A stretch of 64,000 bases of DNA from Zeus faber (lineage: Eukaryota; Chordata; Actinopteri; Zeiformes; Zeidae): assembly GCA_960531495.1 (NCBI GenBank), contig OY482861.1:6696839-6760838 (forward strand), read 5' to 3'. A program made the position numbers and the translations under genes. Position 1 is the first letter of the stretch, and each line of letters starts with the position of its first letter. The notes below the pieces were generated by a model that saw only the letters and a list, made by a program, of their open reading frames with translations, was not told where the DNA came from and did no database searches. This document shows, in pieces, positions 37,495-49,735 of the stretch.

Positions 37495-37791
37495 TTAAAC
37501 CATGAAAAAAGACTGAACTATGTAGTACTGAATTGTGGAGTAGACCTTTAAACTGTTTTTGTGGTCCTGATGTTTTGGGCGGGCCTAAATCAGTAACGTG
37601 TGAAGTTACCCTCCCGAAACACTATTCAATATAAGAATAGAGCGCATTCGTCAGTAGTCCTCTCTCTCAAGTGCGATGAGTAGGCTGTAGTAACAGCCTA
37701 CGCTATTTTTCTATCTAGCTAGGGCGCCTTCCCTGGATGCCACAATGTACATAACAGCTCGGACTCCTTGTTCACATTTCCGATTCTGAGT

Positions 37792-37910
37792 GTGGTGACT
37801 TCCCCAGCTCCGGGAAAGCGGGGCAGTGTCCCGGCGCAGTGCGAGCCCGGGTCGCAGGGCTCTGAGCGGGGCTCTCCCCGGGAGCGCACGGAGCTGGGGG
37901 AAGCCACCAC
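37792..37910. repeat. GC-rich imperfect dyad
   Basis: The left arm at 37,792-37,812 (gtggtgacttccccagctcc then g) pairs with the right arm at 37,889-37,910, with one mismatch and one bulge. They enclose a 76-bp CpG-rich core. Confidence 0.75.
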
Positions 37911-38976
37911 GCTCCCCACAACAAGTATGCCATTTTCTCATGATCTATTTTTAACTTCAGAACATAATCAAAACAACGGAAAACAGCCCGTTAACGATAT
38001 TCAATTTGTACATGCATGTATTGGATTAGTGGTATTTGACAATTGAGAGAGGCTGCGCCCCTCCCACGATTGGGTGTAGTTTCAGCGTCTTCAGCGGACA
38101 TGGCTGGGTGATTAATATCACATTTTCCTGTGGAGCGACAAACTCAGAACACATATTTATTGTTATTTCACCGGGACCGTAATTTAACGACATACAAAAC
38201 AGGATTTAATTACATATTGTGTTTGCTCCTTTAGTCTAATATCACCTCACATATACAATTAAATGTTTTAAGACGAATAAAAAAAAAAAACACCTTTGAA
38301 GGGTCAGATTGAATATTAAAGACATTTCTCTCCAGGAGGCAGGACAACAAGGAGCTCATCCATGATGAGGGCTTCCATTGCTCCAACTACTTTAAGCTTC
38401 AGTAATCAAACAGAGCGCTCAATCACGCTGTTGTGGAAGCCAAGACACTTCATTTCATCTCTTGACACTGTGCTGAGATTGTGGCGAGAGTAAATGGACG
38501 TGGTCTGTTCTGTTTTTATCCTGAGCTTTTTGTTAGTTGACGTTCAATTTGTGTGCCAGGTGATATGGAATTAAAATTGACTTATGGAAACATTGCCCCT
38601 GTAAGGAACAATTAAAAAAAACAGCAAAGTTGGGTTGGACCACAGCTTTAAACAGCTTAACACAAGAATTTCTCCCATCCTTGGGACAAAATCCCAGGAA
38701 GAAATGAACGCATTATAGTGTGTTAAAAAGTCGATGGGACAGCACATTTTGATGGTTTTTGCACTCGCCACTCCGCAAGCGCTTTGTGGGCTTTGATGAG
38801 CTGGACATTTAGATTCCTGAGCGTGCTGATGATACATACAAACTCTTGCCCAGACCGCTGCCTGAGGTCAAGGCAAAGCATCGCATGTCTGAAGGGTTTT
38901 GACATTAGACTGACCCTTGACCTACTGCAATGCTACACACCAGAGAAGTCAGAACAACTCAGAAATATATAATATA

Positions 38977-39004
38977 ATATTATTATTATTATTATTATTA
39001 TTAT
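38977..39004. repeat. (TTA)n microsatellite
   Basis: Trinucleotide run of about nine units. Confidence 0.93.
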
Positions 39005-40035
39005 AAAACATATAATAAATACCATGACAAATCAAAGGGAAAAGCGGCACGTCATACTGCTCTAACAGACTATCTATAACTGGTTATTATTGTTATCAAC
39101 ACTATTATTACAGTATTATAATTGTTATTTGTATTTTCCTGATTTCAACATTTGTCAAAAATCCATTTTCGTTTAGTGATAAAGGTTTGGCTCTTTCTGG
39201 AGATTCGCCTCCCTACCAGTGACGGGATTTGTTCAATTTTCTCCTCTTCTACTCTTCGTTTGTTTGATTGATTGGTGTAACAAGAGTCAAAAGAGTTGCT
39301 GGCTCCCAGTCGAGAATGGAATTCCCACAGCAATCATTTGATTCGGTTAAAAATGTTAATTTAGGTGGAATGCCAATTGGTGGAATGCAAAGTAACATTT
39401 GACGACTCTTTTGGCGGAGTGACTCACACTCCTGAGTCATTTAAAAGATTCGTTCGCGACCAACAAATCGTAGAGCCTTGCGTCACTATTTTCCTCCAAA
39501 CAAATGTGACTTTAATAGATCAGACTTTATTTTTGTAGGAAAGCTTTTCAAGCAGGAAGCCGTGTGAGAACGCCCGTCCAACGAAAAGCCTTTTTTAATG
39601 GAACTAACTCTGTGACATCTGCTGTGTGATTCACCAAATGGGTCTTTCTTCCCCCATCCACAGCTGTAAGGGTCACGTGCATAAAACCAAGGGAGGCTAC
39701 ATTTGTGTGCGCTTAATCGCTTCAAAATGACCCGTACAGATCCAGAATTCGTATTCATCGTTTTGTATTCCGGTTTGCTTTTTACGCGATCATCATTCTA
39801 GCCACCACTGTAAAGCGATCAAGCCTATTGTGGCAGCATTTCTGCATTTCCTACATATTTCCTAATGTGGGATGTGGTTTGTCGAATGCTTGTGTTTGCT
39901 CCTTTGTCCCAAAAGTTCCCAAGCTCTGTATCATTGTTCAGCACAGGCGAGTTGGCATTCGATTCCAGCTGTTTTTTATAACTTGCTGTTGTTAAAAGTT
40001 TTTTGTGTCATGTAATGCAGAACATTTTATACAGC

Positions 40036-40456
40036 AGTATTACTTTCTTACATGTATAATGTCTTTCCAAACATATCACTCAATTGACTTTACAGGGACT
40101 TTAAATATTTAGCCAAAGCAGAGGTCTGGCGAGAAGATTTGCTGCTCATCTACAGGGAAGCTATCTTCATGGATAGCACAAAGAACCCTCAACATTGAAG
40201 TTATGTTCACCGGTGATAGCCTACCCCTGCGTTCATTCATTATAATCAAATCTGAATCATCAACAGGAAGCCGTGATAGAACGATGCAAGCTCCTCTTGT
40301 AAAACGCTGTTGCAAATGCCCCCTTTGCAGCAAGCGGAAGGCTCGGCAGAGTTTGCTTCTCATCGCAGAAGAGACCAGATCCATCCTCCCTTCGCCCTCT
40401 CCTCTCCCCAAAGTCCCCCAGAAACTACACTCACGAGAGCAACCTCAAAGCGAGCT
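40036..40456 (-). repeat. 420-bp inverted repeat, right copy
   Basis: Reverse-complement partner of 37,075-37,494. It has the same open frame on minus, preceded by additional open codons. Its borders fall where the two copies stop aligning: gtaatact on one side and gctcgcttt on the other. Confidence 0.85.
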
Positions 40457-40574
40457 GCTATTCTGTCACATCTAGACCAGCCCTGAGCAGTAATTACATC
40501 GTGTTCAGGATGAACAGTAAAAGGGAGATAAAAAGTCTCCATATTATATATGGAAAAACAACAAATGAACTTTA

Positions 40575-40776
<202 letters not shown>

Positions 40777-40777
<1 letters not shown>

Positions 40778-42671
40778 GCGGACGGGGGAAGTTCAGGGAG
40801 CGATGCCAGAGGCAGCCATGCAACGCACCAGAGGAGCAGCTAGGGATTCAATGTGTTCTGCTCAAGGACACGACCAGGGGCGGGGGAACCAACCAAAGAG
40901 AGATTGGACAAGGGAATGGAGCTAGTTTTACAGAAGGTCTGGAAGCAGAGAGTGGGTCAGGGGGCCACATGGCATGTTTACAGAATCTACAGTCTGCTTA
41001 AGACATGAAAGCCTTCTCCAATCGTCCAACCATGTACATACACTGTCAAACCTACGCTTACACCTACATAGTTAGAAATAAGTTAAAAATATATCTATAT
41101 CTATAAACATTACAACTCAACTTTAATCTTTTACATTAGGAATGCTGCATACGGACTGGAGGGAAAATGCCATTTTTGGTGCTGGGGGAGTACTGACGTG
41201 GACACTTGGCCTGAAGGAAGATACTTTGCTGTTGAGTCATCCACAGAGAAAGTGGATTCTACCCCGGGCAGACCAGCCCCCCTGCCGACCCCGCCCTGAC
41301 CGCCCCCCCCCCCCCCCCCCTACAGCTCTGATTTACACAATGCATCCTGAGGGTCACCTACCCCGTCCCAATGGAGGTGATCACCAGGCATTGGCGGGGT
41401 GGGGGTTGGGTTAGGTCCCCCAGCAGGACATTGGCTCCGGGCGGAACTTGAGAACCTTTTTTCTCCCTGGACAGGGAGGTTCGCCAATGGCCATCACTTT
41501 AGACAGCAGAAAGGCAAACAGGTATGGATCTGTTCCCTATAAACTGATTTTTGGGCGGGGGACCCCCGTGGAGGCCTGACACCTACACACACACACACAC
41601 GAACACACACACACAACATGTGTGTTTGGGTGGGCACTGCTGTTTACTGAAACAACAGGAAACATTGTGGCTGTCAACATTTTACGGACGTTATTCAAAT
41701 TCTCTGTTTCCTTGACCCGTTGGTATGTCCTGCGACTTCACTGCCATACTTCTCAGGACCACAAGGGTTTTTTTCCGTCTCCATTTCGGTGTAGGTGTAC
41801 TTAGCTGGGTCCATATTTCAATTACATTGTTTTTTTTTCCCAATTTGTTATAAAAGAGCCTTCAGAGCTGAATGGTTTCATAGCTACTATTCCATCTTCT
41901 CCATATGACAGTGTGACGCCATGATGGTCCATGTGTCCATCTATCTATCAATAACAACCAATCTATTCTCCCCTTTCTCACTCAATTTCATTTCCATCTC
42001 ACTGCCGTTTCTCCCTCATTTCCCTTCCACCCCCTCCCTCTCATTCTCTTCATCCTGCTCTCCCTTTCTCCCTCCCTCCCTCCTTTGTGAATGGTGGGTG
42101 AGGGGATTTGGCATTGTGGGAAAGCTGTCGGGCGCTTGTAGGAAGTTTTTTTTTTTCTCCTCTTCACTCGACGTTAACGTGTTCACCGGCTGGAGAGAGC
42201 GCATTCTTTCCACCTCTGTCGGCCTCACGGGTCAAGCAAAACCATTCCTCCTCTCTTTTTTTTTTTTTTTCCAGGGGATCTGGAGTCTGCCGAGCCACCG
42301 GAGTGGGACTCTCAGATGTGGCAGGGGAAGTGGGGGTGCTGGTCAGACGATTTCAGTTGAATCACAGTTTCCACCTCCACCAACCCCCCAAACCCCTCCA
42401 ACCCATAAACCGTGTTTTTCAGGTGCTGTCGATGGAGGAGAAAGAAGAAGAAGAAGAGAAAAAAAGGAGGAAACGGTTTTAAATATAAACACATGTGGCA
42501 CACCAGTAACGTGAGTGTTTCCATTTCAGACACTTTGCCAGTGCCTTCCAGCGAATGTCTAGGATGAGGAGGAGGAGGAGGAGGAGGCGCCAGATAGATA
42601 TGGCCTGAATCAGAGGGTGGGATGGAAAGGCTGATGAAACAGTTGATGGAGACTATTTGGCGTGACTCTCG

Positions 42672-42673
<2 letters not shown>
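40777..42673. other. Non-coding DNA with C tracts and a possible exon
   Basis: 40,790-40,900 includes attcaatgtgttctgctcaa, resembling a fish repeat module. A C tract lies at 41,303-41,320 and CA runs at 41,585-41,615. 42,275-42,360 has a splice-acceptor-like start (see findings). No gene is assigned. Confidence 0.45.
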
Positions 42674-42705
<32 letters not shown>

Positions 42706-42718
42706 ACTCTCTCTCTCA
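42674..42718. repeat. (CT)n microsatellite
   Basis: CT run with occasional TTT and CA steps. Confidence 0.93.
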
Positions 42719-42879
42719 GCGGTCACGTTTTTGCGTATGATGATATCATATAGCGACAAGATCTGGAGAGCGTCCACTGACTGTGTAAAACATTTTCAAA
42801 CAAATGTGGCGCTGGCAAGGAAAGCCTTGCTTACTTTATTAGAAGTGGGGCAGGACGGCATCACTCTCTCACATTGTCA

Positions 42880-42898
42880 CGCACGCACACGCACACAT

Positions 42899-42980
<82 letters not shown>
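42880..42980. repeat. (CA)n microsatellite
   Basis: About 50 units, pure from 42,901. Confidence 0.97.
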
Positions 42981-42982
<2 letters not shown>

Positions 42983-44039
42983 TATGTGTCTAGTTCGTCT
43001 CCTAGGCCATAATTTGACAGCGAATGGAGAGAAGTGAAGTAGTCGAGAGCCATAGAAGTGAGTCAGTGGGAACTTACAGAGTTTTATCCACTCACCCCTC
43101 CCCCCACCACCCCCTTTCGGTTAATCAGGAATATGGAACCGAGCAGACACAGAATGAGTAAGCCTAAAGAACGAGCTGAAAAAAAGAGAAAGAGAAGGGA
43201 AAGGAAGGGAAGAGAAGAATCAGCAGCTGTAAGGCAGGAACACTAAATACTGAGGGGGAGTAGAAAGGAAATCCATTTTGTTCTGTTCTGTTCTGTGGTC
43301 AGTTTTGCCTTCTTCACTGTAATGGTTTGGATTCGTGTTTTTGGAAAGGGTGAAGTGAACTTGAAGTTGCAATGTGGCAACGTGCTGAAGTCATGGCAGA
43401 ACATCCAGGATCCCGACTCCTGGGGAGTCAAATATGTGTTTGTGTGTGTGTGGGTCTAAGAACAGTGTGTTGTAGAACAGTGTTTCCTAACCTTTTGCAA
43501 TGAAATTATCCCATGGTACTCCACTAAAAACGTCAGAAACATGTAGAAGTGTGATTATTAATATAGCCTACTGATAGCGACATTTGATTTGTTCTCTATG
43601 CACAAATCGCAAATGATTTGTGCATAGAGAACAAATCCTTTCAATGATTCTGGAGTAGGGAGTCACTCTGCAAGAGAGTGAATAGTCGACTTACAAACTG
43701 AAAATAATTACCGAGGACTGAATTAAAGTTCAGAGATAAATAGGCCAAGGCATTTGGCATAACGCAGTGAATGTGACTGATTTGCTCTTTGCATTCCACC
43801 AAAAGAAATAATTTTGATGGAATTAAATGATTATTGTGAGAATTTCATTCCCAACTCAGAGCCAAACCAACTCTTCTGACTCTCATCCATCGTTTAGGAA
43901 GTCCTGCCTTGCTTAGTGTGTATTACACCAACTGAATCAACAAACAAGTCGGTTGATTGATTCATTTACTGAGTGACTCGTCAATAACCTAATCTCAGAG
44001 AAAATGTGGTGGAGGAGAGAGAAAATGTGGTGGAGGAGA
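42981..44039. other. Non-coding DNA with a 23-bp hairpin and a 21-bp tandem duplication
   Basis: The hairpin lies at 43,586-43,637. The direct repeat (gagaaaatgtggtggaggag plus one base, 21 bp) lies at 43,998-44,018 and 44,019-44,039, immediately before the LINE. Confidence 0.6.
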
Positions 44040-44236
44040 ACTGGATGTGATCTTGCGAGAAGGCAGAAGTGAGTAGAGATCCAACATGGCGACGGCCTGC
44101 TACACTGACTAACACACGTCAATCCACTCCAACTCAGACAGATAACAAAGAAATTGTTTAAAAAATTGTTAAAAAAAATTGCAAATTATATTCATAAATA
44201 TACATTTAAAAAAAGGGAACACTGCGTGAAACCAAA

Positions 44237-44937
44237 GTGGAGGACCTCGAGGATTATATAGATTTTTTATATATCGAGTACGTGATGGAAGAGGACCAGG
44301 ACCGCAAGACCGACTCAGCAATGGACACAGACGATCTCATCCCGGGTGCTGTAGAGGTGAGGGTTGATGAGATTAACAAGAAGTTGGACATGCTTGGTCC
44401 ACATCTCCGAGACATTAACAAGATCAAAGCCAGCCTTGACCGCACGCACCGCACGGTCGGCGAGATGCAAAAAGACAATGGGGATCTAAAAATCTCCGCA
44501 AAGAGACTATCTTGGATATTTAATCCAGAAGTATGCGGGACAACTCATCTTTACTGGGATCAACACCCGAGTCCCCAGAAAACATGGTGAAAGACTTTCT
44601 CCGCACCGCCCTGAAACTCCCTACGGACACCGTGAAGCAGATCACCTTCCACCGGGTTCTTCGACTGGAACATCGTATGGGGAACCGTCCCTGCTCCATC
44701 ATTGCCAAGTTTGGACACTTCAAGCACAAGGAGCTGGTTAAAAGCAAAGGACGGGAGCTGAAACCACGCTGGGCATGAACGACCAATTCCCCAGGGAGAT
44801 CAACGACCGACGGAAGGTGCTGTACCCCATCCTGAAGGAGAACCGGCAGAAGGGTAAACGCATATCGATGGTTGTTAATAAACTATATATAGACAGTCTG
44901 TTATTCGGAGACTCCTCCACCAAACCCTTGTTATTTT
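44237..44937 (+). pseudogene. L1 ORF1p-like protein, frameshifted
   Basis: Three successive plus frames cover it. The first (44,237-44,590) includes VRVDEINKKLDMLGPHL and DINKIKASLDRTHRTVGEM, a coiled-coil-like stretch. The second (44,533-44,778) includes ENMVKDFLRTALKLPTDTVKQ and FHRVLRLEHRMGNRP, typical of the L1 ORF1p RNA-binding domain. The third (from 44,775) has MNDQFPREINDRRKVLYPIL and ENRQKGKRISMVV, the C-terminal domain, and ends with PLLF and a stop at about 44,937. Family knowledge: ORF1p is a trimeric RNA-binding chaperone of the L1 particle. Two frame changes make this copy defective. Confidence 0.8.
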
Positions 44938-45356
44938 GATAATTATGTACTGTATGTATTCTTGTAATTTTGGTAATAATATACTGCGAGATGTAGAAAT
45001 TAGCATGCTATTTAGGTCAGGATTTAAAATATCGCTCACTCTCATCATCTCACCCTCCTAATCCGCCCTCCCTACTTCTCTCATCATCTCACCTCCCTAA
45101 TCCCTGTCTCCCCACTTCTCCCATCACTCTCACTCTATATGAATGTCTAATCCTGCAATGTTATATGTTTATCTTTGTCTACTTGCCATTTTTTTGTGTA
45201 GATATGTATCCCTACAAACTTCTTGCAATACTAGGACAGTAAAAAGGAATGTAGAGGAGGAAATCCCAGACTTATCTATGGAAAAGCATGGGAACGGTAG
45301 TATAGCTATTGCCTTGGATTCACGGTGCCATCACCCCCTAACTAACTTCAATGACG

Positions 45357-48300
45357 CCCATTAAGTTTGTTAGTTGGAATGTGAGAGGCATGGGCTCACC
45401 TGCTAAACATGGAAAATCCTAAGCCACCTCACCAGGATGGACCCCAGCTTCTGTCTACTGCAAGAAACTCACCTCACTGCATCCAAGCACCTCAAACGCA
45501 AAGCTAAATGGGTTAATCAGATTTTTTCTGCATCATACAACTCAAAAAAAATAGGTGTTTTTTATATTGATCAATGAAAGTATCCCATATCAAAATAAAA
45601 CCACAGTATCAGACCCAGAAGGGCGTTACATAATTTTAGGTAACATCAAATTAACCATAGCTAATATTTATGGCCCCAATGAGGATGACCCAAATTTCTT
45701 TCACAATATATTTTCAAAACTCTGAGAATTCTCTGAATCAATTATTATATTGGGAGAAGACTTCAACACAGTATTGGATCCAAGTTAGACAGTTCTCAAA
45801 CCAGAAAAATTCACAATTCCTGGTGTTTGTCGGACACTATAAAACAATATATGAGTGATCTTGCTCTTGGGGATTGTTGGCGATCAAATAACCCACATTC
45901 TAGAGAATACACATATTATTCACCACCACACCAAAGTTTCTCTAGAATCAACCTTTTCTTGACAAGTAATGTCCAAAATCACTAATCCTGAAATTCCTCC
46001 TATTGTAATTTCTGATCACGGGCTGATTAGTTTCATCCTCATAAATGAAACAAACCGGAACCCTCCCGGCAGGTGGTGGTTTAACGCCTCACTTTTGACG
46101 GATAAAGAATTTTACCATTTCTTTTCCAGAGAATGGACTTGTTTCATTGTACTGAATGACTCCCCAGAAATATCACCATCCTTACGCTGGGAAACAGCTA
46201 AGGCAGTTCTAAGCGGTAGTATTATTTTATTCTCCACTCACAAGAAAAAGAAAGGACAAGAATGCCAAAATAAACTCTAACAACGACTAAAGGAGCTGCA
46301 CTCCCAACAAGCACATTCATCCACTGAGAAAATCTAATATGAGATCCGGACAATTACATCTAAACTTAATAATATCATCCATTAAATCACACAATTCCTC
46401 ATGCAACGAACAAGAGCAAATTATTTTGAATTCAATGACAAATCAGGTAAATTTCTTGCCAATCAATTGAAAGGCGATAGAGAAAAAACACTTTTTGCAG
46501 CCATCAAAGATCCACAGGGTAGGATAACATACTCCAGACATCAATAACATATTTAGAGACTTTTATAATGAGCTATATTACTCGGATAATGAATCTTATA
46601 TATCAAACATTCAATCATTCCTTGAATATATTGACCTTCCTAAACTTCATTATACCGAATACCGCTCTCATTTCAGCTTTGCTCAACCCCAATAAGGACA
46701 CAACCTTCACTTCTAGTTATAGACCCCTAAGTCTTATTAATTGCGACCTTAAGATTAGAAGTAAAGCACTAACCAACAGAATTGAAAAAGTAATTTCATT
46801 TATAATTCACCAAGACCAAACAGGCTTTGTCAAAGGCAAACACTCATCCAGCAATATGTGTGGTTTATTCAGTCTGATCACCATCCAGTATCGTAAAGGA
46901 ACAACGTAAATACAATTATTGCCTCTTTAGATGCCGAAAAAGCATTTGACAGAGTTAATTGGACATATGTCGTTTCAATCCTCAACAAATTTGGCTTTGG
47001 AGAGTCACTCATTCAATGGATTCTCTACAACTCCCAATCTGCTTCTGTCATCACCAATGATTACACTTCACCACGTTTCACTCTACAACGCGGCACAAAA
47101 CAAGGACGTCCGCTCTCCCCTTTACTATTCGCCATCTTTATTGAACCCCTTACGGCGGCCATTCGTCCAAACAGTAACATCATAGACATACAAACAGGAA
47201 ACTCTGTTCACAAAATCAGTTTGTAGGCAAAATATATCTTGTTGTACATACGTAACCCAATATTATACCTACTGGAGGTGTTCATACTTATATCTAAATT
47301 CTCAGCTATCTCAGACTTTTCAATAAATTGGACTAAAACCATGGTCTTACCACTCAGTAGGGGGGACTGCAATGATGCAAACCAGAAACTTCCTTTAACC
47401 ATCACAACAGGCAATATTAGATACATTGGTATTGATATCGCCACCAATCTATCAGATTTGTTTACCCTTAACTTCACTCCATTGGTGAAATCCATTGAAG
47501 AAGATCTCATTCCATGGAACAACCTACCCATCTCACTAATTGGTAGGATAGCAGCAGTGAAAATTAATATACTTCCAAAAACGAAACTATATATTTTCAA
47601 TGACCCCAGTGCAACCAACAGTACATTGGTTTAATACTCTAGACTCAATAGTCAATAGATTTAATTGGAAATACAAGAAACCGAGAATTAAACTAGCAAC
47701 ACTCCAGAAAAACGGAAAGACTGCGGAGCTATGGATGGCGAGACATTGAACGAACAGAATGTCAGGAATTATCATTATCTGATCTACCATTCCTTACTGA
47801 ATCAATAAGGAAACAAAATTGCTTTAAAAACCCATTTATCGCAACAACTCTGTCAGCCTGGTGGAAATTCCTCAAACTCAGTGGTCACACTCTATCTCCA
47901 AACAAATTTACGCCAATCTGGCACAACCCAGATTTTCTGGTTCAAAACAGACCAATAATCTTTAGGTCTTGGAAAAGACAAGGAATTACTCATCTGGAGC
48001 ACATTTTTGAAAACAATTTGCTTATCTCCTTCCCAACCTTAACCAAAAGGTATAATTTCTGTGGCCACGGCTTCCACTACAATTCTTTAAAAGTTAAAAT
48101 TTAATTGATGAACAACATCCTACAACCACCTCCAATAATTGAACATCTCACTCATATCGCTTAAAAAAATCCCTTTTCCAGAATATACACATTTTTATTA
48201 AAAATAGATTACATATAATCTTTACATACAATAGAATGGGAAAGAGACCTTGCTGTTCCCATCGATATCAACTTGTGGAAGCTTATTTGCAACAACACCC

Positions 48301-48360
48301 GCAACTCCAAAATGCAATTCATCCAATATAAGATAAATAAAAGAAAAATCAACTGGTATT
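45357..48360 (+). pseudogene. L1 ORF2 (endonuclease and reverse transcriptase), multiply broken
   Basis: The endonuclease begins IKFVSWNVRGMGSPAK (45,362). Then come TIANIYGPNEDDPNFF (about 45,655-45,705), a degraded LGEDFNTVLDPS and the catalytic VISDHGLISF (about 46,008-46,037). The reverse transcriptase shows SSYRPLSLINCDLKI with QDQTGFVKGKHSS (46,710-46,855), LDAEKAFDRVNW (46,928-46,963) and GTKQGRPLSPLLFAIFIEPL (47,093-47,150). At 47,222-47,233 the YADD box is replaced by a stop codon followed by AKY, so catalysis is lost. The thumb region follows (INWTKTMVLPLS; 47,326) and a C-terminal WERDLAVPIDINLWKLI (about 48,238). Many stops and shifts lie between. Confidence 0.85.
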
Positions 48361-48369
48361 AAATAATTA

Positions 48370-49735
48370 ATACCAGAGATGACAAATTTCATGCCCCTGG
48401 GGAGTACCTGCAGCTGGCGTCTGTGTGTTGGTTTGGGGCGTAGCTGCGGGTTTGGGGCTCAGGTTGGGGGGCGGGGGGTGCAGGTCTCGGCCCCACGGTT
48501 GGCGGGTCGGCGCACTGCTGGGGCTGGCTGGGCCTGTGTGTCCTTCTGCGTCCCGTGGCGGGAGGGGGGGGGGGTAGCCTGTCGTGCCAGGGCTGGTTAG
48601 GTGTTCCGTCTGGTCCTATTAACCTGGGTCCTGAACCTGGCTGGGTGTGCTCAGCGTGAGGCTCACCATGTGGCCTCCTTCGGTGGGGAGCGGTCTCCTA
48701 TCATCACACCGGGCTGCCGAGTTACCTGTCCTCTGCCCGACCGCTGGGGGCTGACCAGGGGCCTGATGGGGGTGCGGAGCTGCCTGGCATGGCAGAGGCG
48801 CATGGCGGACCGCTCTGCACCTTTGGCTGATCGCTGTTGGTTGGCTGCCACCAGGTACGGTAGGTGGGAGTGCTAGGGCACGGTCGGGTCCGGGAGGAGG
48901 GGATCCGCGTAGTTGCTCCCCGGCCTGCTGCGCCCCTGCATCGATCTGGTCACGATTCGCCTATCTCTCCCAGTGCCAAAAGTCATACTCAGCACATACA
49001 CCACACAATAGGCCTCGGGCTTGCAGGATGGGTGGGATGCAAGCTATGTTGATGGGGATGCGGCGAGCAGCTGCCATCTTGCCTGTCATGCTCCTGTCCC
49101 AGCGTGCTTCTCGTCCATCCCAAAATTGTAGTCCCATTCATAGTAGCTTAGAACACATACATTCATACACCAATCCTACTACGAACACTACACCAGACCA
49201 GGGTCTGCAGGGCAGGAGGGGTGCGAGTGATTCGGGTTTCGACTTTCCTGAAGGACTCGCACCACTAACCCCACAATATTAACTGCAATAGCCAACAGCA
49301 CACATTGAGCACTGGGGTTTTCCGGGGTGGCCGGTCGCTGGCGGGTCGGTGTGGGGGCCAGCTGTTGGCCTTTTGCTCCTGCTGCACGGCTTCTCTGCGG
49401 CGGGCGCCCCGGGTGCTGGGGGTGGTGGAGAGCCCGTATATCTGGCAGCTTACTGGCATCGGCGGTTGGGGGGGCTAATATCCAGGTGCCCTATGCTAAG
49501 CACACTCTGCTACGTGGTTGGGCACTTGGTGCTCATGCCAGGTGGGGCGTCTGGTCAGCTGCGGTGGGGCAGGCCTCGCCCTTGCGCGGGGCGCGGGTGG
49601 GTATGGGGGTCCCGCCAGCTCACCAGGTCATTCGAAGAACCAGTGGCATAAAGATTACGGCGTATGGGCCTGGAGGGGTGTGAGAGTTGATTTTAAAATT
49701 GTCAGTGTGGGTTGGGTTGGCACAGCTTGTTAATA
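48370..49735 (+). mobile_element. GC-rich 3' region of the LINE, copy 1
   Basis: Composition jumps from AT-rich ORF2 to G-rich DNA. 48,910 to about 49,630 aligns with 52,230 to about 53,000 block by block, for example gcctatctctcc, agcacacattgagcactgg and gcatacaccacacaa-like text. Copy 1 stops aligning near 49,630, so its own 3' end is lost or replaced. Confidence 0.75.

Larger units (their letters stand above)
37495..40035. other. Spacer between the inverted copies
   Basis: 2.54 kb with a GC-rich dyad at 37,792-37,910, a TTA run at 38,977-39,004 and otherwise AT-rich DNA. No recognisable transposase or host exon. Confidence 0.5.
44040..49735 (+). mobile_element. L1/Tx1-like LINE, near full length, decayed
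   Basis: In order: a 5' leader with aacatggcgacggcc (44,083), ORF1 (about 44,237-44,937), ORF2 with endonuclease and reverse transcriptase (45,357-48,360), and a GC-rich 3' region (48,370 to about 49,735). The 3' region is shared with two further copies at 52.2 and 60.4 kb. The extreme 3' end present in those copies is missing here. Both ORFs contain several stops and shifts. Family knowledge: ORF2 nicks DNA and copies the element RNA at the nick. Confidence 0.85.

Noticed and set aside
41921-42514. 197-codon plus-strand frame
   Set aside because: Pyrimidine-rich DNA gives Ser/Phe/Pro-rich text with no domain and no homologous frame elsewhere in the window.
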